Shown: positions 48,270 to 57,400 of the stretch, in pieces
How the letters are laid out: each line of letters opens with the position of its first letter
Numbering within the stretch: the stretch's first letter is position 1
Notes under the pieces: generated by a model
Seen by the model: the letters and a program-made list of their open reading frames with translations, nothing else
Databases searched by the model: none
Told to the model about the DNA's origin: nothing
Assembly: GCF_041381155.1 (NCBI RefSeq)
Contig: NC_091147.1
Span: forward strand, 13,207,030-13,271,029
Reading direction: 5' to 3'
Origin: Argopecten irradians
Lineage: Eukaryota; Mollusca; Bivalvia; Pectinida; Pectinidae
Length of the DNA: 64,000 bases
Made by a program: the position numbers and the translations under genes

Positions 48270-51200
48270 ATGATGACGGGGAAAAAAGAACTCAGTCAAG
48301 AATCTTATATACGGTCTTTACCGTATTCTGTTTTAAGGTATATTGCTATGCATTTGGATACGGATAGCAGATGGAAACATTTCGCTACATGTATCCCAAA
48401 ACGATTGACGAATAAGCTAGCAGGGGGAGAATTTCAGGAGAGGTATTCGACCCTCCAAGTCGACATGTTCGAAGTTCGAGGGCGACAACCCGGTGCTAGT
48501 CCAACGCTTCTTATCCTGAATGACTGGGCAACACAGAACGCTCAACTTCGACACTTACTCGAGGTAAGGCAGAATATAGTGTGAAGGTTACAGTGTACTG
48601 TTTACTGTTGTTGTGTATTCACCTCTCAACTGTTACAATTATAGTACACTATAGTACAATATGGGCTGTTGGTATAGCCTATTATAAGCTTATAGGGCCT
48701 AGATCACAGAAGTTTGTGTTACATATTGTAGTAGATTTTAGTTATAGATTGAGTAAATAGTGATACATTCGTCGTCTCTACCTTTGTACTAACTGGTCCG
48801 CCTCTCTACCAACTTTGCTAAAGGGAAATTCCCTCTAGCGCGAAGCTAGAAGACAACCGTATCACTACATACAATTAAAACCTGCTACTCTGTCCCCCCC
48901 CCCTTTTCAAACGTGTTCGCCCCTGAACACAGACCAACTCAGGTTCTGTCTCCAACGAAGTCATTCGATCTTGTATAGCTTTTGCTTGGAGTGGTCTACG
49001 GCACCAAATGTAACCCGGTGAGAGTAGTGTGCCGCCAGCTGGGTTCAAACCTGCGACCCCCGGACTTACTGGTCTGAAGGAAAGGTAAATTCCCCTTAGC
49101 GCAAAGCTAGAAGGTGACCGTATCACTGTTTACAATTAAAACCTGCTACATCAATAAATATATAAAAATTAAATTAAATTCACTTGGCCTACTGCACCTT
49201 TCGGCCAAACAATACACATGAAAAAGTTTTCAGACTTACAATAGTGCAGCTACAGTCTGTAGAGCAAGGGACCAGTAAGTCCAGGGTCATGGGTTAAGCC
49301 TGGCTGTCGGCACACTCCTCTCGTACAGAGACCACTCCAAGTGCATCCTATAGGAGATTGAGAGGCTTCCTTGAAGATAAAACCTGGGTTAATGTGTGTT
49401 CAAGAGCGAACACATCTGAAAAAGGGGAGCCCTATAGCAGGTTTTAGTGATATGGTTCTCTTCTAGCTTCGTGCCACTCCCAAGCGGAATTTCCCTATAG
49501 CTCAGCCGAAAGAGTGTTGAACCAATAAGTTTAGGGAGGGGGGCTTGAACCCCAGTTTGGCGGCACACTACTCTTGCCTCTATTTTGATAAATATTTCAA
49601 TATACAGTAAATACTATATTTATATACTATATACTATTAGCAGAATGTCAAACTTCTGTGCTTAGATCTGCATGTACCGATCCAATGTCTTACCATGTAG
49701 TTGTTATTTTTTGCATAGACATCTGGAATCATCCTCAGCTATCTAGTATGAATTACTATAAAATGCTATTCTTGTTTTCATGAACTTGTATAACCTATAT
49801 GCTGTGTTGTATTTGGTGAATAAAATACTGAGACAATTTCGGGTGATAATGTAAAAGTTCGTTGTTGTAAATATTTAGTGCACATGTACTTGCATCCTGT
49901 CGTTCTCATGATAGAAAATCCCACTTTTTCAGTTAAAATAATTGCCACATATGTCAGTGTTTTTTGATCACCAGACTAAGGTTTTACTTTATTAAAAATA
50001 TTTAATTTCTATTCTTTTACAATGTATGTCATTATGATTTTGTTTCAGGCCTTTGAGAGAGCCAAGCTACAGGTCGTTACAGACTACCTATTGAATCAAA
50101 TGGGACAAAACAAATCAGCAAAAATAGAGGAGAATAACAACAGGAATAACACAGCTGTACCTTCCTTAACAGCAAACTTATCGAGAATGGAAGTCGGTAA
50201 AGGAGGTGATGATGACCCTAAGAAAAATTCTGTACATGCCAAAGTTTAAAGATTCTGACTTTTCCTCGAGCAGTTCTTTCTCCAGCAGTGGGTCGGAGAG
50301 AGAAACGTCCTATGCCTTTACCAGTAAACCTTCTGCTGATTTGGAAGCCGGTAATGTTGCCATTGTGAAGCATTCCATTAAGATTGAAAATAAACCTGAA
50401 AATGTGTCGGTTGTATTATCCTGTGGATGTTCCAACCAAGTAGGAACCAAATTCAAGGACATTCCTGTACCATGTCTTTGTAATTCCTCACGGGAAATGA
50501 GTTATGCTATGCTCCAAAATTTTACCAAGAATTTTGCTGAATTAGACGTGTCAAAGGGAGGAAATATGATAGGGTGCGGTGGATTTGGTGTTGTTTTTCT
50601 CGCGGAGTCGCGTGACGGTTGTAAAGCAGCTGTAAAACAGCTACGACATCCAGGTGATCCACTGATGGAGAAACAATTCCAGACAGAACTAGAAAAACTG
50701 TCAAAATTCCGACATGAAAATATTGTATCTCTGCTTGGATACTCCATTGATGGCTCTAAAAAATGTTTGGTGTATGACTACATGCCTAATGGCTCCTTGG
50801 AGGAAAGACTGTGCTGCTTTAGAAAAACCGAACCATTACCATGGAAGCGTAGACTGGAGATTGTTTTAGGAACTGCTAACGGAATTGCATTCCTGAACAA
50901 TGAAGGCGAGGTACACCGGGACATTAAAAGTGCTAATGTTCTATTGGATGAAAACTTTGTACCTAAAGTGGGAGATTTTGCAACAGTGAGGACTGGCCCA
51001 TCGGGCAGCAGTACGACAGCCATGGAAACTATGCAGGTGATCGGAACGTCTGCCTATATGGCTCCGGAGGCAATACGGTTTGATGTATCTGCCAAGTTAG
51101 ACTCCTTTGCATTTGGAGTTGTCCTCCTTGAGATCCTGACTGGACTTGCACCGAATGACCCGCATCGCGAGGAAGCGGATCTTTGGAGTCACGTACAGGA

Positions 51201-51399
51201 AACGTGTGACGAAGACAGCGACATAGCAGATCTACTCGATAATTCCGCCGGGGACTGGAAAATCGACATCGCTGTTGCTTTGTTTGCAATCGCCCAGAAG
51301 TGTCTTCAAGAGAGGAAGCGAAAACGTGCTCTAGTCTCAGACATCCTGCCAGATCTGGAAAAGTTTGTACAGACTTGCTGTTCTGATACTTTTGTATAG
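48270..51399 (+). CDS. IRAK4: IRAK4-like death-domain serine/threonine kinase (two exons, apparent frameshift)
   Basis: IRAK4/Pelle-type kinases join MyD88 through an N-terminal death domain and relay Toll/IL-1 receptor signals to NF-kappaB in the cytoplasm. Exon 1 is 48270-48563 (98 codons, start ATG with A at -3) and ends at a GAG|GTAAGG donor. Exon 2 starts at 50049 after TTTCAG, in phase 0, and runs to TAG at 51397-51399. Exon 1 plus the start of exon 2 encode the death domain (ASPTLLILNDWATQN resembles the IRAK SPT..L..DWGTTN block). The kinase follows, numbered from 50206: glycine loop GCGGFG 123-128, lysine K144 (AAVKQL), helix-C E161, Tyr gatekeeper in CLVY, HRDIKSAN 237-244, DFA 257-259 instead of DFG, and MAPE 285-288. 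T275 aligns with the human T345 activation-loop site. The death-domain frame stops at 50247-50249, while the kinase frame, one base over, is open from 50170, so one base appears extra. The whole kinase is uninterrupted by introns, unlike vertebrate IRAK4. Family assignment is strong; whether a full-length product is made is uncertain. Confidence 0.92.
48785..49149 (-). mobile_element. SINE-like element, tandem head-to-tail copies (minus)
   Basis: Read on the minus strand, a full unit starts GTAGCAGGTTTTAATTGTAA at 49149. It passes CTAGCTTTGCGCTAAGG, GGACTTACTGG in inverse, a B box (GGTTTGAACC) and GGCACACTACTCTCACC, then has a tail with GACCACTCCAAGC and a G10 run (48894-48903 as C). A second copy then begins AGTAGCAGGTTTTAATTG and is cut off near 48785 after its A-box region. 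It lies within intron 1 of the IRAK4-like gene. Confidence 0.8.
49240..49581 (+). mobile_element. SINE-like element, tandem copies (plus)
   Basis: A 5'-truncated copy (from about 49240, with GGACCAGTAAGTCCAGGGTC, GGCACACTCCTCTCG and a tail GACCACTCCAAG...AAAAAGGGG) is followed at 49435 by a second copy beginning TAGCAGGTTTTAGTGATATG with its A and B boxes, ending about 49581. Unit length is about 255 bp. Orientation is opposite to the copies at 48785-49149 in the same intron. Confidence 0.8.
49582..50048. other. Remainder of intron 1 of the IRAK4-like gene
   Basis: AT-rich intron sequence ending in a pyrimidine-containing stretch and TTTCAG acceptor at 50043-50048. Nothing else is seen. Confidence 0.6.
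50170..50249 (+). other. Frame-shift interval in the IRAK4-like gene
   Basis: The frame carrying the death domain continues through this exon until TAA at 50247-50249. The kinase frame, offset by one base, is open only after the TAA at 50167-50169. A switch must therefore occur in between. The reading most like a linker stays in the first frame up to ...SVHAKV and then needs one base fewer in the GTTTAAA run at 50244-50250 to continue as KDSDFSSSS. An assembly error or polymorphism is the simplest explanation. A 26-base GT-AG excision (50197-50222) would not restore the frame. Confidence 0.85.
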
Positions 51400-52860
51400 A
51401 TACTGCAGTATTTATCACAGATATATACATATACACTATGTCCAAAGGGGTCAGAAAATTCTTATACCAAGCTAGGCCCATAAACAGGACCTCACATTGT
51501 TTAATGATTGAGTTGATAAATTGTGTAATTTGCAGGATCACACATGGTCACGGAAATACAAAAGGTCAAGGACTTGTCTGTGTGTTGTGTACGTAGTACT
51601 TACTAATGATTAGTTAAACGATATATCTGTTAGTCAGCTACATTCAGATCTATCAGAGTTACTTCCCTTTGTTTTTGTGTCATTATGTACACGGACTGAG
51701 TTACTTCCCTTTGTTTTTGTGTCAGTATGTACACAAACTGAGTAAAGGAAATTAATTAAAACAACTCCTATAGAATACCGATCAGAATGACACTGTATGT
51801 CAAATGAAGGGAAGTAACTCTCATGGATCAGAATGCTTAGCTGACTCGGCATATGTGCTGTTGGTTTATCATGCCTGAGACCTTGGAGGAACTCTTGATA
51901 GGGCATTCAACAGGGATGCATATTTTCCCTTGTTCTTCTGCGAAATTAAAAGAAGGATAATATAGGGCAGTTATGGTATAGCAGGTTAAAAAAAATGTTC
52001 AGGGTCAAATTCAAATTTTAAAGGCCCATAACCTTTCCGGAGCAAAATATAAAGGTTTCTTAAAGAACATTAATAACATCAGAAAATGCATACTGATGAC
52101 CTAAAATAAGGTTATGACACCAAACATATGCAAGATTTCCTGCGTAATATATGAAAACAGTGGAGAGTCCATTCGCTGTTTTGCCGTCTGGCGCAGTGAT
52201 AGTCAACTACCGCGCTGTATTTAGGACGACGGTGGGAAACATAATACGACCCGCGTTATGAAAATAAACATTTTATTTATTTTAATCAAATCGTTCAGAA
52301 TGTGATGATAAATGTAGTATTAACGGTAAGTTAATAATTGTTAAGACTCTACAAAATTATCGATCTTGTTTTACATTCCCATTTTGAAAATTAAAAGCCG
52401 TTTCGGAAAGGTAGTGGGCCTTTAAATGACCTTTATCCTCTTATTGTCAATGTACCATTCTAAGACTATCTTAGGAATTAGATTTTCTTTGGTTCATTTT
52501 TCATTCTATACTAATTTTGTATTTATATTGTCACGTACTGATAGGTTAAAATTAAGGGACTTACATATGTAGTATTCCAATATAAATTGCTGAATTACAG
52601 TAGTTCAGGTAGGAGATAGGAGCTCCCTGCAACTCTTATTAATTTTATGTGATTTGTTAATAATTTTTGCATAGTGTTCATGTTAAAATGATCTCTTCAA
52701 TGTATCATAATCAATATTTGTATATATACACATGAACATATTAAATTTGTAATATAAACTTTTAATAGTATGTGCCTCATAACCATTTTTTATGTCATCA
52801 AAAAATGTATATTACTGGATGTTTCTACATAAAATAAGATATATAGTATTGTTGAATAAA
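51400..52860 (+). other. Probable 3' UTR/downstream region of the IRAK4-like gene
   Basis: AT-rich sequence without coding signal. AATAAA occurs at 52263-52268 and 52855-52860, so the transcript could end just after either. A foldback element sits at 51633-51845. A short GGCCTTTAAA stretch and other low-complexity sequence follow. The extent of the UTR cannot be decided from sequence alone. Confidence 0.35.
51633..51845. mobile_element. MITE with ~38-bp terminal inverted repeats
   Basis: Left end GTCAGCTACATTCAGATC then TATCAGAGTTACTTCCCTT; the right end inverts it as AAGGGAAGTAACTCTC...GATCAGAATGCTTAGCTGAC. Inside, a 42-bp block beginning GAGTTACTTCCCTTTG is duplicated (51656 and 51698). 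No transposase. Family shared with 53869-53984 and 32451-32525. Confidence 0.75.
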
Positions 52861-53312
52861 ACACTATTTTCTCTATAATTTATTGAAGTTTCATTTCTGT
52901 TTTTGTTCACATTTTATCTAAAAATATACCGTCTACTTTTCGCATTGTTGATCAGAAAATATCATTCACAATGAAAACAAAATCAGCTAATATTAAAAAA
53001 GTCTTTTCTTTATTTCACCAGACATTTAATACATTTTCACAGTATGATGCATTTTGTCATGAAATATCTTACAGGACATGTTCACATACATAAGGGCCAT
53101 GGGGCTGATAGGTTGTCACCAATGAAAGTAAACTTTCTAACACTGCATCCAGTAAATCTTAAAGACCTAATTATAATATGGATTTCATCTAAGTAATTTT
53201 ACAAATATGAAACAACTGTCAGTCTTCCTGTCTATAAAGTTGATATTATATTCATATGAAGCACGTTCCTTTGTAATAAGTTAAGAAGGTTTTGCAATCT
53301 AACTATTTCATA
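51846..53312. other. Intergenic AT-rich sequence
   Basis: Holds the candidate poly(A) signals of the IRAK4-like gene; no other gene recognised. Confidence 0.5.
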
Positions 53313-53468
53313 TTTGCATATTACAGAGTTATCCACCTTGCAGGAAGGTATTGATCATGATATCATCATTTTATCATTTTGTGAGTGAAATGCACAGCAT
53401 TTTCTCAGAAAAATATGACATCATAATTAAACCTAATCAGGAGGGCTGAGAACTCTTAATATACAAAG
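53313..53468. mobile_element. MITE, TTTGCATATTACAGAGTTAT family, copy 1
   Basis: Left end TTTGCATATTACAGAGTTAT, then CCACCTTGCAGGAAGGTATTG. The right end AGGAGGGCTGAGAACTCTTA followed by ATATACAAAG is its degenerate inverse. The interior has TCTCAGAAAAATATGACATC. Confidence 0.7.
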
Positions 53469-53495
53469 ACAGATGACCAAGACACATTCCATCTT

Positions 53496-53628
53496 ATTTG
53501 CATATTACAGAGTTATATGCTCTTGAGAGTAGGTGTTGATTGTTAATAAGTGGTCAGTGAAAATATGACGTTACGATCACAGATCAATACCAACCTACAA
53601 GGGTAGATAACTTTGTCATATACAAATA
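53496..53628. mobile_element. MITE, TTTGCATATTACAGAGTTAT family, copy 2
   Basis: TTTGCATATTACAGAGTTAT at the left is inverted by GGGTAGATAACTTTGTCATA then TACAAATA at the right. GTAGGTGTTGATTG is matched by AGATCAATACCAACCTAC. Confidence 0.75.
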
Positions 53629-53868
53629 GAAAATTATTTACTAAGATAGGATAGTAATATTTCTTGATTAAATCTTCAATCTTCTACTAATCTGCGACTT
53701 CGTAAAAATGTCACTACAAACACAACATTCTATACAGATACTGATATCTAAATTCTATACAGATGTACCTAATATACAAAAGGGTTATTATGTATTAATT
53801 TTCATACTTCTATAATGCTAACACAAAAATCATATTTCATAATACTGCAAAAACAGCAAAGAAGAGTT

Positions 53869-53984
53869 CATTCACATCTATCAGAGTTTCTTTTCTTCAT
53901 TTCACATTGTCAATAATGCAGCTGATTAGATCTAGATCTACTGAATGACTAAACAAAGGGAAGTAACTCTGATAAATCGGAATG
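53869..53984. mobile_element. MITE, GAGTTACTTCCCTT family
   Basis: CATTCACATCTATCAGAGTT at the left is inverted by AACTCTGATAAATCGGAATG at the right, with AAAGGGAAG inside the right end. Short, non-coding. Confidence 0.7.
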
Positions 53985-54048
53985 AAAAAAGTTGTATGAT
54001 TGCACCTTAAAATGTCAGAAATAAAACTTAATAATCATCTACACAACA

Positions 54049-54054
54049 TTTATT
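54049..54054 (-). terminator. Candidate poly(A) signal of ALG9
   Basis: AATAAA on the minus strand (TTTATT on the plus strand) about 390 bp past the ALG9 stop codon. The region is AT-rich, so chance occurrence is possible and cDNA would be needed to decide. Confidence 0.3.
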
Positions 54055-54440
54055 CAGCAGGTTTACAAATATTCAATGTTGTTATCATCCTTGGCCCCAG
54101 GTGTAAATCGCACTGACATTAATTCACACCTGAACACAAAGGTCGCATAAGCTGAACTATCATGAGAAACCAAAAATAGCATTCACTATCAACAGAAAAG
54201 ATGGCTGCACCCATGAAAACATGATCTTGGACAAGATTTCTGCCTCATTATCTGATGAACCAATCAAATGTGGAGGAGAGGATTTGAGTTAAGAATCATT
54301 CGTAAGATGCAGCAAATGCGACCTTAATATACCCAGTGGTAAATAAATATTCATGTAGCAAATAAAATTCATCAACAAATTTGCAGCAGTAATACAACAA
54401 TCATTCTTCATATTCACACATTGCACAAAACAATTGAGGA

Positions 54441-57400
54441 TCATAAGGAATTTTCTGTCTTTTGTTTCGATACACGTTTCGTACGAGTTGTTTTTAAGAT
54501 GTTGTAGTTAGCATATGTACAATATTTACTTGATATAAACGGTATGAAGAAAGCTCGGAAGAATCGATGAGATCTGAAATCAGAAAAAAGTCATTTGTTT
54601 AACTGTTGTTATGTACAATATGATTTAATTTTTCTTTTAATGAAAATGTAAAATGCTGTGAGTATATTTATGTAAACAGAAAATGAGACCTGTTGCCAGA
54701 GTGGCCAACAACCCGGTGCACAAATTTAGTAATAGCTCCAAGAATAGGGGACATTGAAGAACCCTATATATAGTTTACTTATTTTCACTTTTGGCAGGGT
54801 TCTGTGTACCAAATTTTATCAAAATCTGTCAAGAAGTTTAGGAGGAGATCGATGACAAAGTTGTGACGGATAGACAGACGGATAACCCGATTCCAGTAAA
54901 CCCCCCCCCCCCCTTAACTTCATTGTAGGGGGTAACAACAGAAATCAGTGATTTATATATATATATATATAGGGAGTTAATGATGATATGTATAACAACA
55001 CTGTGTCATGCTACCTGTATATAGACACCTCTAAAAATCCAAAAGAAATTTAAGTTTTAATTTACTAATTTAGATTGGCTTGGTGGAAATAACCCCTGGA
55101 ACTGCTAAGGTTGTAGGGTGGGGCTGTATCTCCATTTGCCCACTTTTTATAATCTGATAGTTAGCAGAATGTTATGACAAGAATTATAGTCTATTTCAGA
55201 ATAGTAAACAATGATTTACATGTGTTTTACCTTTGAATTTCACCTGTGCTACTAGTATACTGTACTTATTCCATAAGTATATCATTTATGCATAACATGT
55301 ACATGCATGAAAATTATATTACATGGAATCATCTATTAATATGTTACTCTTTATGTTGTCTCAGTTATGTTCTTAATATTTTATGTTAGTTGAACACATC
55401 AAACATGAAATTCATATTTGATACTAACTTCAAAAGTTCTTTCTATCTTTTTGACAAACATATAATATATACATACATACAACTACATTAAACTTCATCT
55501 ACATATATACATAAATGCTAACTAGAAAAATAGTTTATGGTTATATGTATCATACATTTTATAATATATATATAGCCTCTTTTCATTAGAAATCACCTTT
55601 TTGACAATATTACTGAAATATACTGCGACATGTACTCATTTTTATGGCCCATCGTGCCCATTTGCTGACAAAATTCTTACTTTTACGTTCATAATTGGAC
55701 AGATGCGAATTATCCGAAGTAGAATATTTTATAAAAAGTCATCAGTAGTTATAAAATTACTGTTCTATCCGGAGGTTCACTGTATATAAGAACTATCCGG
55801 AGGTTCACTGTATATAAGTTAACGAAATTTCAAAATCAGCAAGACTTTGAACAATTTTTCATTGTTATTCGCATTCTCTCAAACAATTTTCATTCTGCAG
55901 AAGTCTATCTTCAGTAGAAATGCTTAGCTTTTTTTTATAAAAATCCTAAATCTTGGATGCAATTTTGTTCTCAATGTTGAAATTTATAAAGATGTAACAT
56001 AAAAAATTATGCATAATTGTCTATCAAAATGCATAAAATATATATAGTATTGTATACTGTATATACCCTACCCCATCCCTCTCAGCCACATACCCTGCCC
56101 CCATTCCTCTTAGCCACATAGCTAATCACTCCCCTGCCCCTATCCCTACCAGCCACCTGCCCCCTTCCACTCTCGTTCCCTGCCCCAGCTCCCTAACCCC
56201 ACCTTCTTCTATCTGTAATTTACTTGACTTTACCTGGAAGCGTCTAAGAATTCTACAGATTGTAACACTTTCCATTCCTCCTTTTTCTGTGAATATCTTG
56301 GTTCAAGTGGCGACTCTTGGTCAATGTCTAAGTCTATAAGGTAATGACATTTACTGATGTCCACCTGTAATTACACAAATGTTAATTATCTAATTACAAT
56401 GTAATGATATGATGTCGGACTGTAAATAAACAGGAGTTGGACTATAACTATAATATTTTACTAATGTTCATGCAAAATGTCTTCAGAATTTTTTTTTAAC
56501 TAAAGGTGAATATTTTCAGGTCAAAATACCTTAAAAGAGCAAAAAGTTCAAATCAGGGTCAATAATTTGACCAGAAAGTAGCCTTCTTAGTTTTGTCAAA
56601 TTGACCTGAAGATATTTTGGTAATAATATTACCAGGAAAGTAGCCTTCTTAGTCGAGATCAAATCGACCTGAAGATATTTTGCCTGTATAGAATTTACCT
56701 GGGATTTACATCATGATTAGGCAATTTATAGACTACTAAACATTTCATGGTTTGTTTGACTTACATATCTGGATCTCTCTTCTTTATTCATATCATTCAT
56801 GTTACTAGGGATGACACTGGTGGCATCAGGACCAGATTGGTATGGCTGTGGCAGCTGTCCTTTAAATTCAGACTCAATAAACTTTAAATTCCAACTGTAA
56901 ATGTATAAACACATACTTGTCATAAATTATACACTATATTATATATAGAAATCATGTATTCACTTAACTGTTCAAGTCAAATATAACTGAACTTTAATTA
57001 TCAATTAAAACAAATAAACCCCTGCTAAAAATAAACTCATCTCAAAACTCAAATTCTTGTCCTAATAACTTTAAATACATGCATTAGTCAACTTCTTCAC
57101 AGGCAATTAATTAAAGAAGGCATGATTGAACAAAACAGCTTGTAAGTAATTCAAAATCATCCCTCTCTTCAAAAGGAAAGTTAACAAGAAAACCAACATC
57201 TGTGACAGAGAGCACTGCCCCTACTTAATTGACCCTCAGCTGAAGTAAATGCAGTTTTTGACCCCCAAATTTCTATTCAGTATTACCTACCTGTATTGGT
57301 ATACACATGTATACACATTTTTTTTCTATAAATGTATATATATCCGTTGCAGGGCCCTAATAACACAAAATTAAAATAATAAACTCACTTTTCCCCAGGG

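Noticed and set aside
48875..49126. 83-codon minus-strand frame
   Set aside because: Lies within SINE-like sequence in an intron.
50197..50222. Mini-intron (GT at 50197, AG at 50222) to explain the IRAK4 frame change
   Set aside because: At 26 bases it is too short for normal splicing, and its removal does not bring the kinase frame into register.
50502..51541. Minus-strand frames across the IRAK4-like kinase (up to 170 codons)
   Set aside because: Antisense shadows of the kinase exon; no independent support.
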